Source of the DNA: Pratylenchus scribneri
Taxonomy: Eukaryota > Nematoda > Chromadorea > Rhabditida > Pratylenchidae
Reading direction: 5' to 3'
Assembly (NCBI GenBank): GCA_030063045.1
Contig: JAQSEB010000121.1
Span: 310,001-374,000 of the forward strand
Length of the DNA: 64,000 bases
Position 1 is the stretch's first letter, and every line of letters starts with the position of its first letter. The notes below the pieces were generated by a model, which ran no database searches, was not told the DNA's origin, and saw nothing but the letters and a program-made list of their open reading frames with translations. Of this stretch, positions 1 through 10,371 are shown piece by piece. The translations under genes and the position numbers were made by a program.

Positions 1-239
1 TGTAGCTATTTTCTCATTAATTCTTTGGCCAAATTCTCTAGCTTAACATCAATTAAGTTCGCTTATCTCACTCTTTCTCTCCTTTTGGAATTAATTTTTG
101 GTAATTTGACTCAATCGCTTCTCATTACTTAAAACATCAGCCAATTCCTCCCTCCTCGGTCTTGGCCCCAATCAAATCCAGCAATAAAAATCGCGCTCCA
201 TCTTCACCTTTCCCTCGCCCATTAGGAGAGGACCAAATA

Positions 240-835
240 TTCTCGGCATTTGCCTTTACCAAATTATCCAGGGCCAACCTCTTCATCTAATCAACTGCCT
301 TTCCCTCCCTTCTCTCCTCATTCACACCCATTTTGGCGCTCGCTTGCCATCTCCGCCTTTTCACTTCTCTCTATCCACTTTCATTTGGGCCATTTTTTTC
401 ACGGCATTTGTCTTTGGCCAAATCACCCAAAACCAATCTGTCCCCTTCCATTCATCAAATCAGTTGCTTTTCATTTCATGCCCTTCTATCCTCTCTCAAT
501 CCACAGTCATTCTCGGCTTTTTTCTTCTCTCTTTGCCCTTTTATCTGGCCCATTTTCTCCGCATTTCTTCTGGCCAATTAATCCAAAGCCAACCTCTTAG
601 TCAAATCATTTGTCTTTCCCACCCTTCCCTCTTCTCTAAATCCACATCTTTTTTGCGCTCGCCTCACTGCCTCCCCTCCTTTCCCCTTACATCTGGGCCA
701 CTTTCTCGGCATTTTCACTGGCCAAATCATCCAAAGCTAATCATTCCATCAATCAGCTGCCTTTCACGCCCCTCCTGCCTCCCTCCCTTCTCAATCGGCC
801 CATTTTGGCGCTCGCCTCACCGTCAACCCAAAAAC
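240..835. repeat. Degenerate ~155-bp tandem repeat, about four copies
   Basis: A pyrimidine-rich block in which a motif like ggccaaatcatccaaagc recurs near 259, 415, 571 and 720, a spacing of about 150-157 bp. Each unit also carries a tttggcgctcgcc-like or ggcccattt-like segment. Open frames through it give only Pro/Ser/Phe-rich low-complexity protein in more than one frame, as expected of a pyrimidine-rich repeat, so I do not call it coding. Confidence 0.6.
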
Positions 836-1010
836 GGCAACAAATCCATTGAAGTCCAGCGTAAAAGCAGTTGAGATATCCCAATTGGATGAGCATAATA
901 TCTAAAGTCCAACGGCATTTATTTCCAAATTATCCATTAAAAATATATCAATAAGGCCTATCTGATATTCCATTTGAAGCAACTTTGACCAATTTCCAAC
1001 AATTACAAAT

Positions 1011-3000
1011 ATGATTTTGCCTTTGGCATTATTTGGACTCTTTTTCTTCTCGGACCGTTACCATGCTGCACCATTGCACGGTATAGCACTGAGTGAGTTT
1101 ACATTGTTTTTAATTTATATTTCCATATTCGAGAATCGAAATGGAATTTTTCGTATCGAAATTTATGAAAAATAATTTATGCATAAAAATTATGGAATTA
1201 AACTAAAATTTTTTTGCCGGGAAATAATTAAATATAATCCATACTACTTGGCCATAAAATATTGGGACTTGGAATTAGATTTGCTTAATCCCTAGCCTGG
1301 GTCAGCTGTAAAAGTAGCCCAGTTTGTCAAACTTCAAAGTCGAAATTTTGATTTTTTGATATAAAAATTTTGGGTAAAATATTAATTGGAATACCCGAAG
1401 TAAATTAATTAGAAATAAAAAAAACTGCATATATTTTTGTGGCAATGAAATTTCTTAGGACTTTTTGAAAATGAAAGAATGAATTTATAGATAAAAAAAT
1501 GTACTTATGACATCTGGTTCCGCTGGGAAGTTAAAATAATAATTTCGTATAGGGATAAAATCGCCTATCTTATCTCCAATCCCATCTCCAATACCCATAA
1601 AAGGGGGAGAACATTTGATTAAAAAATTGCAGAGACCGGAAATTTGGTCATTATAAAATTCGCCAACTATAGAAAAATATGCACATTATAAAATGAATAG
1701 AAAATATGAAAAAAAATAAAATTATCACAAAGATCAACCAGTCGCAATGAATGCCTTTGGCATTGGGAAACAATTAACTCCTACTTATTTAAATGGCGCT
1801 GCCCAAGGCCTAAACTCGATCAGGAGAAGCAAAGCACCACCATCAAGTGTCAAATTGGCATCCGGAGCAAAAGAAATTGGCCCACTCACCAATGGGCATG
1901 GGCAAAGTTGGCAGATCCATGCCATTCCCAGCCGGCATTCCGTGGCTAATCCAATGGGTAATGATGTTGATAGCAAGGAAGAGGAAAGAAAACAACAATT
2001 TTACACAAGACTTTATGGCGAAGAGGGAAAACCAGATAATTTATGGCACTATTTGTCATCCGCTTTTGAACAATCGCCAGTAAATGTGCAAAAGACGACC
2101 GCTGATTTGTTAGTTTTTTAAAGGGTTGCGCCATTAAAATTTTTATCCAACTATTTTTTATCTAAAAACATTGGCAAAACAATTAAAATAAAAATAGTAT
2201 TTCAGTCTGTATTAAAAATTTTGTATTGTTTTTATCAAAAATAACAAATTTTCATGTTAAAAATAATCATTTTTAAGGCCATATAACTTGGCCAAATCAG
2301 ACTTCTTTAAGAATCCCTAATCCCATCCTGCCCTGAGCCTAACCCCGAGCCCTAATACCTAGTTATGGCCTAGGTCTCAAAAATATAATAATTTTTCGAC
2401 ACTAAAGATTTTCGGCAAATTAATTATTTTTTTAGCAAATTAATATTAAACACATTAATAATCTATATTCTGAATGAGTAATGGAAATCATTTAGAAAGG
2501 AAAGTATAAAGTAAAAATATGAATATCTTAAAATTATATTCATTAATATATAAACAGTTCATTTCAAAATAAATTAATTCAAAAATTCTAAAAACACCAA
2601 ATATTCACCAAATTTTAGAGCTTTGTACAATCGTGTTGCATTGGAAATGCTTTCCAAACTTACTGACCTAAAATCAGAATATCATGTGGAACATCGAAAT
2701 GTTAAGGAGAAAAATAAGCATTTAGGCGTTGTTCATAGAGTAGACTCAATTCACCCGGAATACATTGAAAGAATGATGCACATTTTTGACAATGCAATCA
2801 ACCAAATTTATCCGAGAGTGGACCCCAAAAAAGATGATTTGGAATGGAAAATGTCAAAGATGGCCGAAATTTTTGAAGAGGCTGCGAGATTTTGCAAACA
2901 ATTCTTTAAAAAGGAATCCGTGGGGGAAATGAACGAACTTACGGCGGCATTGTTGGCCAGAGAAGTACAAATGATAAAAATTCATGAATGTAAGAAATAA
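1011..3000 (+). CDS. Secreted helical protein of unknown family (3 exons, 276 aa)
   Basis: Exons 1011-1092, 1742-2108 and 2619-3000; the phases agree at both junctions (phase 1, then phase 2) and the model ends at TAA. Exon 1 encodes a signal peptide: Met, a Leu/Phe-rich core and an Ala-Ala-Pro exit. Exon 2 gives a Ser/Gly-rich linker followed by a charged segment ending DNLWHYLSSAFEQSP. Exon 3 is mostly amphipathic helix with Met-, Glu- and Lys-rich stretches (IERMMHIFDNAINQIYP, then EIFEEAARFCKQFF). Exon 2 must use the donor gttagt at 2109 to keep frame; an earlier gtaaat at 2081 breaks it. I recognise no domain. In a parasitic nematode this could be an effector or a secreted gland or intestinal protein, but that is inference. 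Degenerate copies of a palindromic MITE lie in intron 2 and just downstream. Confidence 0.6.
2220..2443. repeat. Degenerate palindromic MITE (TTAA family), copy in intron 2
   Basis: Carries the core shared with the copies near 3.2, 4.6 and 44.6 kb: ggccatataacttggcc on one side, and tctcaaaaatataat then tttcgacac on the other, with a G/C-rich ccctaatccc centre. The right end agcaaa is followed by TTAA (2440-2443). The left end is eroded. Confidence 0.45.
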
Positions 3001-3032
3001 TTTTTTATTGGAAAATTGTAAAGGAAGTCTTA

Positions 3033-3288
3033 TTATTTGCAAAAAAAAATAACTGAATTTACAAAAATTCTTTCTTATCGAAAAATATTATTTTTGAGCC
3101 CTAACTTGGCCAAATCAGACTTCTTTAAGAATTCCTAACACCAAGTCTTTAAGCCCTAATCCCATCCTGCCTTGAACCTAATCCTGAGTGAGCCCTTTCG
3201 TTATGGCCAAGTTATATGGCCTCAAAAATATAATATTTTTCGACACGAAAGAATTTTTGTAAATTCAGTCATTTTTGTTGTAAATTAA
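3033..3288. repeat. Palindromic MITE (TTAA family), downstream copy
   Basis: Left arm aactgaatttacaaaaattc and right arm gaatttttgtaaattcag are inverted copies. The centre carries aacttggcc and ggccaagttatatggcc. The right side abuts TTAA (3285-3288); the left flank has drifted to TTAT. Same family as 4478-4728. Confidence 0.5.
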
Positions 3289-3356
3289 ATTTATTCCAAT
3301 TTATAAATTTTTTAAAGTAAAATTTTACAAAACTTATATATTCTCCCTTCTCTGGT

Positions 3357-3459
3357 ACTAGTCTAGTTTATGGGATGAATGAAGCCGAGGATGATCTTCT
3401 TCTCCTTCTTCACCATTCTCATCCTATTTCCCTTCCATCCCATAATAAACTAGACTAGT
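3357..3459. repeat. Isolated inverted repeat able to form a hairpin
   Basis: Arm actagtctagtttatggg (from 3357) pairs with cccataataaactagacta (ending 3458), apart from one extra ataa step. The loop is about 55 bases and pyrimidine-rich (cttcttctccttcttcacc). No coding frame fits. It may be a small MITE or solo hairpin. Confidence 0.5.
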
Positions 3460-4473
3460 CACTATCCCTAGTTGCTATTCTCTATGATAATGGTAAACAA
3501 TAAAAAAGGTAAATTAATTTTATTCACATTTATCCTCAATAAGTGGAAAAGCAAGTCCATAAACAGTAAAAACTTATTAAAAATATAGTATTTGGGATTG
3601 GGATTAGTTTAAGTTTAGAATTAACGTAGAATAAGCTCAAAATGAAGTAATCGATTTTATTATTTATTTTCAGCAAATTGTTAGTTGAATCAAGTTTTTC
3701 TTAAATTAATTAGTAAAAGTAAAACATAAATGTATATTTTATTTTATAAAATTTTCTTTTAAATTCAGTGCTACAAAAAATAAATGCATCACTGCCCAAA
3801 TATGAGGATAAAGAAAAACCATCAGCAATTCTTTTGTGGTTAGTCCAAGAAACTTCACCGATTCCTCCAACTTCACCGACTTCGAGACGAAGGACAGTAT
3901 AAACAGAATGGAAGGATGTTGATGGATTTTATTGGATGATATACAGATTTTTTTATTTTCGGATTTTTTCATCACTACAACTTTTTCAGTGCCTGGGCCA
4001 TTCTTTGGTCATTGAATGAGAAAATAATATCCGAAATGACATCATCCCATAGGAAATCTTAATTCTTTGAAGAAAAAGTCATTTCATAAATTGTTTTAAA
4101 TTTCCAAAAATTAGAAAAGCCAATTTTTATAGAACATTTAAAGCATTCAAATGTCATATTGCTTTTCTGAATTGGTTGCTTACCCCGTTGAGCTATTTCC
4201 AAAATAATAGCCAAGGTACTGAAATTATGAACATTTTTGGACAATTAACATTTTTGACCTTTTATTTATCATATTTCTATTATATATATTTTTTCAAAAT
4301 TATCTATCTTTTTTTTATTTATTCCCGGAATTAATCAATTTCTATTTTTTCTATGATTATAAAAATCATTTCATAAATAGAGACAAATCTCTAGGTAAAC
4401 TGATTAATTTATTCATCATAAACTTTTATCCAAACCAATTAATTAAGATTTACCAAATGGAAAGGAGATAATA
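3460..4473. other. Gene-free stretch, 3.5-4.5 kb
   Basis: AT-rich sequence with two short minus-strand open frames (3739-3975 and 4059-4244). They have no splice context, signal peptide or recognisable motif. I see no gene here. Confidence 0.4.
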
Positions 4474-4477
4474 TTAA

Positions 4478-4728
4478 TTTGGCGAAAAAATACTGAATTT
4501 GGCGAAAACTTTTCGTGTCGAAAAATATTATATTTTTGAGGCCATATAACTTGGCCCTAATTAGGGGTTTAGGGCTAGGGTTAGGTTCAGGACAGGATGG
4601 GATTAGGGGCTAAGGGCTAGGGAATCTTAAAGAAATCTGATTTGGCCAGGCCAAGTTATATGGCCTCAAAAATATAATATATTTCGACACGAAAATTTTT
4701 CGCCAAATTCAGTGTTTTTTTCGCCAAA
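4478..4728. mobile_element. Palindromic MITE with TTAA target duplication (piggyBac-like)
   Basis: The ends tttggcgaaaaa and ttttttcgccaaa are inverted and flanked on both sides by TTAA (4474-4477 and 4729-4732). Inside, a second inverted pair (tgaatttggcgaaaactttt and its complement) leads to ggccatataacttggcc and ggccaagttatatggcc. The centre is gggctagggttagg-like. TTAA duplication is the hallmark of piggyBac-type insertion; no transposase is present. It lies just beyond the 3' end of the Cpn10-like gene. Confidence 0.7.
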
Positions 4729-4873
4729 TTAAATGACTTCCAAATGGAAAGTGATTTTCAATGTGGAATGTTTAAAAAACATATGGCAAGACAATAAATG
4801 AATATATTTGATTGATTATGATATGAATTTATCTCTGATTTTTGATCATTTTTAAAACCGTTTAGCCTCATTG

Positions 4874-7800
4874 TTAGTTCATCCGTGGTTTCTCCTCATA
4901 AGGTGGCGGTGAATTTGGCAAATATCCTCCACTTGTTCCATTCCCAGCACTTCGACTCATCCTCGGCCCAGCACCCAACTTGATTGCCACATCCCATTCA
5001 TTGAATACAAACAATCGATGGCCATCACCAGTCTCAATTGGGTACCCTTTTCGAGCACGAACCCAAACCTGCAATCATTATTTTTGATTTCTGTATTTCC
5101 AAATTATTAAGGTTTTAATGCAATTTGTGTGTCCAAAAGCGCTTTATCATTCAATTAAATATGCTTCCAATGAAATATTTAAGCCTCCAATCATGAAAAA
5201 TTGATTATTATTTTTTGCCACCAAAGCAGTTTAGTAATAAAAAAGATGAAATTAGGACACCGATTCTTTATTTTATTATTTATTCTCCAAGTCAATTTAA
5301 TATTTTTGGGCGAGCCCACACAATAAAAATGCTCAACACAAAACTAGGAATAACTCAATATAATTATGAATGAATGAGGATTGGGGAACACAACAAAAAA
5401 GGGAAAGGATACAAATTCATCAAATAGGAAATAATGTCATATCGCCAAATTCTTTTCAAATTAATTCCAAAGTTATCACATTCCGACCCTTTAAAAGAAA
5501 ATCGTCCCCTGATTTTGGAATTTCGCCGCGATTCAGCCTGTTTCCGAAAGGTTTCGATGGCCGGACGAATCAAAAGCACCATCAACCAAGGTCAACAATC
5601 CAAGGAAACCATTTGCATTGGACACAAGGCGATCACATAGATCCGCCGCTGATCTTCCTCCGAATTCATAGCCAAAGAATTTATCCAAAACCCGATCATC
5701 TTCCTCCAAATTTTCTTCATTCTTTCCTTCCATTCTAGACGATTCATTGGTGCCAGCTTCCGATCCAGAACAACCCAAATCATTTTCACAATCGGCCGAA
5801 TCATTGGCCCCCTTTGCATTGGACATGGGACGATCAGATCGATCCGTCTCCAATCCTTTATCATTCATTTTCCCACCACTGACACAATTTTCCATCAATA
5901 TCTCCATTTCATCAATCACAATTGATTCTTCATAATACGAATTTAAACCCAAAGATATTCTCAATTCACTATCAATTTCTTTTCGCTTTTCCCAATTGGC
6001 CATTCTCTTTTCAAACCATTTCTCCACTTCCGGATAAATTCCATTCCTAAATCTTCCTTTTTTCTTCCAATTTGCTTTCAATCCGGCATTCTTGAACCCA
6101 GTAAACCCATTTCTTTCCATTCCAAAATTCTTAGACACATTCCGACCCTCAAAATGATCGATTGTCCCTAATCGATGTTGATGTTCTTTCATTGCTGAAT
6201 GATGAGAAAATACTTGTTCCGTTTTTGGACAATTCTGCTTCTTCGGTTTGACCCAATTCCATCCAAAATTCTTTCTTTGTTGCTCGACTACCGGACGAAA
6301 TTTCATTTGGGGATGTGGCTGTTGATGATAATTGGTCGGCTTTCCCGCGATTTGTCCTTCTCGAAAAATTCCAAATCGACCATTTTTTCTCATAAAACCT
6401 GCTGATTTTGATTCCAAGTTTTGGCATTTTTGACGTGAAGAATTTTGTTCAGCCAATTTCTTTTCAAAGATTTTTACGCTATTTTTCAATCTGCCATTCT
6501 CTTCTAACAAACATTTCTCATCGGCTAATTTCTTTTCCAATTTTATTTCTAAAACCGCATTCAATTCGTTCAATTTTTTCTTTTCTTCCAATAATTTCCT
6601 TGCATAAACCTTGAATTGCTGCAACTCTTCGCATTTTTGTTTCAAACATTCCTCGAGTTTTTCATTGTCGTTCACCAAGAATAAATATCCATCCTTTATT
6701 TCATTCAATTTTTCCTTGAATTTATCCTCGAGTTCAAAATGATCGTTCATTAAATTCAAATATGCAACTTTCATTCTATTCCAGTCCTCCATTTTCACCC
6801 ATTTTTCATTATTCTGATCAATAAAACCTGAAGAAATTTCAAAGCCCGGAATTGATGAGAAAGCTGGTCCATTATCGGAATATTTTCGTCAAAGCTTGGC
6901 TGGTGATTCGACATATTATTGATTATTTGATGTTCGGCAATTATTTTTCCTCGCTTTTCAACTGCTTTTTCCACACCAATGTTTTGTGAATTATTGAACT
7001 CACAAAGAGAACAATAACCGAAGATCAAAACTTATATTTTCACAAAGAAAATAAAAGCTGCACTCCACAAAGGGGTGTTTTCAAAAAAATTCCAAACTTT
7101 GAAGCTCTCGATAATCCAAACAATTGCTTTTTGTTGTTCCCGCTTCTGCGCAATATTATTTTAATAAACCTCGGTGCTTTCGATTTGTCCTTTCCGGGAG
7201 CGCCAAGTAATAAAAAAGATGAAATTAGGACACCGATTCTTTATTTTATTATTTATTCTCCAAGTCAATTTAATATTTTTGGGCGAGCCCACACAATAAA
7301 AATGCTCAACACAAAACTAGGAATAACTCAATATAATTATGAATGAATGAGGATTGGGGAACACAACAAAAAAGGGAAAGGATACAAATTCATCAAATAG
7401 GAAATAATGTCATATCGCCAAATTCTTTTCAAATTAATTCCAAAGTTATCACAGTTTTTGATTTCTAATAAATCATAAACCGATTTTATAACCAAAAAAC
7501 CATATACTAATTTGTAGATCTCATCGAGACGCAGCGAATGGTATATAATTTGACAAATTTTGGCCAAAAATTAAGGGGTTTAAAATCAAAAACTGAAAAA
7601 TGGTTTAAATGTTTAATACTCTTTAATTTTGATCATACCATGACAAATTAAATATCAATCGAGGCGCCTCGATGAGAACACCATAAATTATTATATGGTT
7701 GTAATGTCTAAAACTGGTTTTGGTGAAAAAAAGCATATTTAATGACAAAAAAAAGCAATTTTGGTGGCATAAATATTTATCTAAATATTTTTAAAATCAT

Positions 7801-8428
7801 TATTCTAAAATTATGAATATCTATCCAATATTAACTATTCGGCATAAAGCCTAAATCATAACAAATTCTGTAATCTAGCCTAGCCTAAACTGAACTTTTT
7901 ATGAATACTAGCCCTCGAACTAAGTCTTGATTTAAATCTTTACATAATCCTCAAATCAAGTAACAAATTTGAGTTAAATTTAGAATTTCAGTGCTCGAAA
8001 TATAGAGTTTGAACTTTCGGCTAGATTATAAATATATGTGATTGGATTTAAATATTTCATTTGACGCATAATTGATTGACTGGACATATAAAACATCAAT
8101 GGTCGCACAGTTGGCACTAAAACTCAATTTTTAAAACCTCATCTCCTGGTTTCAAACTTGGCACAGTCCTTTCTGGATAACCCGCCGGTCCGCTTGGATA
8201 AGCTGGCCCGACATGAACAACTCGACCCTGTGGATTTTAGTTTTCTCATCGTCCCACACCCATCCAATTATTCACCCGAATTAGATTATGATAATAGGTG
8301 CCCCCATCTCCCCTTGAAAGACTTTGAGCCTCGTTTGTTTTCTTCTCATCCACATAAATGAGCACATTGCCGGGGATCAGCTGGATTTGATCAACTGGCA
8401 CCGGAATACGCGGCACTGAATTTCCCAT
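4874..8428 (-). CDS. Divergent Cpn10/GroES-like protein (3 exons, 145 aa)
   Basis: Minus-strand exons 8276-8428, 8138-8227 and 4874-5068, all phase 0; the first intron is only 48 bp and the second 3.07 kb. The order of motifs resembles the GroES beta-barrel: IPGNVLIYVDEKK near residues 18-30, GRVVHVGP at 52-59, LKPGDEVWVRARKG at 76-89, and HRLFVFNEWDVAIKLG near 98-113, in the place of the GroES strand ending in an E-D-I motif. The usual mobile-loop segment is replaced by a Ser/Gly-rich stretch, and a Pro-rich tail (YLPNSPPPYEEK) extends beyond the barrel. No transit peptide is obvious. The family call is from motif order only, so function is uncertain. The long intron is inflated by a MITE and an LTR element. 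Confidence 0.55.
5233..5480 (-). repeat. 3' LTR
   Basis: Downstream LTR in the element's minus-strand orientation, 248 bp, matching 7206-7453. A purine-rich tract (AAAGGGTCGGAA on the minus strand) lies just inside it and would serve as polypurine tract. Confidence 0.85.
5533..6798 (-). CDS. Gag-like coiled-coil protein of the LTR element (421 aa)
   Basis: A single open frame filling most of the element. Residues about 10-125 are Glu/Lys/Leu-rich and predicted coiled coil (LEDKFKEKLNEIKDG, then LLEEKKKLNELNAVLEIKLEKK). The middle is basic and Gln/Asn/Gly-rich, plausible for nucleic-acid binding, and the C-terminal third is acidic. No CCHC zinc knuckle and no Pol motif is present. A second frame (6795-7028) overlaps its start by four bases and could be joined by frameshift or be an upstream part of the same protein. 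The role as Gag is inferred from position between LTRs. Confidence 0.6.
   Translation of the reverse strand: MKMEDWNRMKVAYLNLMNDHFELEDKFKEKLNEIKDGYLFLVNDNEKLEECLKQKCEELQQFKVYARKLLEEKKKLNELNAVLEIKLEKKLADEKCLLEENGRLKNSVKIFEKKLAEQNSSRQKCQNLESKSAGFMRKNGRFGIFREGQIAGKPTNYHQQPHPQMKFRPVVEQQRKNFGWNWVKPKKQNCPKTEQVFSHHSAMKEHQHRLGTIDHFEGRNVSKNFGMERNGFTGFKNAGLKANWKKKGRFRNGIYPEVEKWFEKRMANWEKRKEIDSELRISLGLNSYYEESIVIDEMEILMENCVSGGKMNDKGLETDRSDRPMSNAKGANDSADCENDLGCSGSEAGTNESSRMEGKNEENLEEDDRVLDKFFGYEFGGRSAADLCDRLVSNANGFLGLLTLVDGAFDSSGHRNLSETG
7206..7453 (-). repeat. 5' LTR with adjacent primer-binding site
   Basis: Upstream LTR in the minus-strand orientation. The primer-binding site occupies 7205 down to 7188 and begins TGGCGCTCCCGG on the minus strand, immediately inside the LTR. 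Confidence 0.8.
7454..7769. repeat. Palindromic MITE (family A), right part; left end at 5214-5232
   Basis: Inverted arms run from tttttgatttctaataaatc inward to ggtttaaa-type core sequence and out again to gcaattttggtggca. The missing left tip (ttgccaccaaagca) is at 5214-5232, on the far side of the LTR element, so the retrotransposon landed in an existing MITE. Related copies: 10.7, 19.15, 20.9, 42.7 and 43.4 kb. Confidence 0.55.
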
Positions 8429-8926
8429 AATTATCAATGCCGAATTTTGTAATAAATTCTTAATTAATTTAGTAGATTAGATTAATTAAAAGCCAAATCG
8501 ATTAGAAATTCATTTTATCAAAAAAATGAAATAACAAAAATTTAGGAATTACTAAAAAAATAATGATAAATATTTGTTATTATTAGTCATCTTTGATTCC
8601 CGGTTCCCGCCCTTTCAAAAATCAAAATTAAGTCGATAAAAAGGAAAGCACAATGGATGGAATGAAAATGAGAATTTATATTATGGACCCAATGAGAGAG
8701 AGAGAAACTTAGAAGAAAAGAAATACAATTGTGCAAGGACAAGGCACACTAATTTTAATATAATTTATTATTAACATAGATTTATACGCATAAATTATTT
8801 AATGAAAAATTATAGTAAATTTGTTTGAATATCGAATAATCTAACGAATTTTATATAATTAAATTTTATTTTATTTATAAATTTTAATTTTTCGAACTCA
8901 TTGTCAGACAATAATTATTTTAAAAC
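8429..8926. other. Upstream region of the Cpn10-like gene
   Basis: AT-rich non-coding sequence with a gagagagagaaa tract near 8694-8708. No ORF or recognisable element. Confidence 0.4.
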
Positions 8927-8929
8927 TAA

Positions 8930-9954
8930 CCCCTCGGTCACAATAGGGCGGAAGGACGCCGCGGAGAACGGAAAACGTTTTGGCATTCCGCCGAGTTTGG
9001 TCACATTCAGCGGAATTTTTCATTCCGTCGCCGACAAAAATTTTCCGTCCATTTTGTGGTCACATGACCAGTGTTCTCCTAAATCATTGTGACCACAAAA
9101 TTGGACGGAATTTTTTGTCGGCGACGGAATGCAGAATTCCGCTGAATGTGACCACTCAGATTTTCAGGAAAACGCCGAACGGAAATCGAATGCAATTCCG
9201 TCGTCCCAAGACGCCGAAGTGGTCACAATAAAATTTGAGAGTTTTTCCGCTCTTTCAATTAAAAATTAAATTTATTTTTGAAAATTATTTTAAAATTTCA
9301 AAAATTTAATAAAAATCTAAAATCAGGTATACCTTAATCAGAAAAATTTCCTCTTTTTAATGATATAAAAATCAAATGAAAATATAAAAAATTTATATGA
9401 TTTATATTTTGCATCTTCATAAATAATGTTTTTCCTCATCCAAATAAATAAATTCTTATATCATTGAATAGAGCAGAGTTTTTTACATAGGATGGAATTG
9501 ATTTGGAAAGCTTATAAAATTTGTTAATATTTTTTTATTTATTTTTAAAAATGTCTAGTCGAGGGTTTTTGGGCAAAATACAAGGAATTCCGCTCGGCGG
9601 AGGACGGAAAAATTCAAATTATTTGAATTGCCGGCGTTTTCGGTTCGACGGAAAAAAAGGCCAAAATCGCTCTACTGTGACCAGCATCAGCGGAAAACCC
9701 GATCGGCGGAAAAACGTCGGGCGTTTTTCCGCTGTCTCATTCCGCTAGAATGGTCACAATAAAAAAACGCTCGGCGGAGAGCTTTTTTCCGTTCGACCGA
9801 AAACGTTCGGCGTTTCTGCTGGGGTGGTCAATAGAGAAAACGCGGCGGAATGCGTTTTTCCGTTCGACGGAGAAAAGTTCGGCGTTTTCCGCTGTTAATG
9901 TGACATAGGTATTCCGTCGCGGTGAGCGGAAAACGCCCTATTGTGACCGAGGGG
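8930..9954. mobile_element. GC-rich TIR element with TAA duplication (PIF/Harbinger-like, non-autonomous)
   Basis: Terminal inverted repeats (cccctcggtcacaatagggc at 8930 and its complement ending 9954) are flanked by TAA at 8927-8929 and 9955-9957. The two ends are strikingly GC-rich against the AT-rich host and contain many copies of gcggaattttt/ccgtcg-type palindromes. Tip-like ggtcacaat segments recur inside (about 9055, 9090, 9222 and 9750), with an AT-rich core at 9240-9560. A 3-bp TWA duplication is typical of PIF/Harbinger elements. No transposase is encoded; short ORFs in it are repeat translations. Confidence 0.7.
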
Positions 9955-9957
9955 TAA

Positions 9958-10371
9958 ACAAAATGCATATTATTGGGGATAAATGAAAGGGAAATTCAAT
10001 CTATTTCAATTTTTGCACAGATCTTTTTTGTGCGAATTGTGGATGGAATAATTGACATTTATTGACAAGATATATCAATTTTGTTGTTTTTGTTTTTTTG
10101 TTATTATTATGTACAAAACGAATTGAAAGCGAATAATTTGGAAATCAATGAATTTCCAAAATTATTTTTAAATTACAAATTACATTATTTTTCCCACATC
10201 CTTCCTTTATTTCTTTCCCACAATTTAATTATTTTTATCAACGATAAAATTTAAAAGAAAATATAATTTTCAGGATTGTATAATAGGGGAAAAAACAATT
10301 TTATTATTCTGAATCACATTAGTAAAAAAATGTGAAGTTTAGCGATTTAGTCCATGTTCCTTCATTCCATT
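9958..10371. other. Gene-free stretch between TIR element and MYND gene
   Basis: AT-rich, no ORF. It holds the presumed 3' flank of the MYND gene. Confidence 0.35.

Larger units (their letters stand above)
5233..7453 (-). mobile_element. Young non-autonomous LTR retrotransposon (2.2 kb)
   Basis: Two 248-bp direct repeats (5233-5480 and 7206-7453) show no difference that I can find by eye. They are flanked by GTTT on both sides (5229-5232 and 7454-7457), a 4-bp target duplication. Read on the minus strand, the LTR begins TGTGATAAC. Directly inside the 5' LTR is TGGCGCTCCCGGAAAGGA, a good primer-binding site because tRNAs end in CCA; a purine-rich tract precedes the 3' LTR. The interior encodes one Gag-like protein and no reverse transcriptase, protease or integrase, so it must move in trans. 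It has inserted into a palindromic MITE inside an intron. Confidence 0.85.

Noticed and set aside
250..874. Open frames of 116 and 176 codons
   Set aside because: Pro/Ser/Phe-rich translations of a pyrimidine-rich tandem repeat in more than one frame; no start context or splice partners.
1847..2083. 78-codon frame overlapping exon 2 of the secreted gene
   Set aside because: It can be spliced to exon 3 in phase but cannot be joined to the signal-peptide exon and reads less like protein than the chosen frame.
4560..4620. Telomere-like words (gggttagg, ttagggctaggg) at 4.6, 12.8, 18.5 and 35.7 kb
   Set aside because: They are short, irregular and lie in the centres of MITEs or the long-TIR element, not in perfect tandem arrays.
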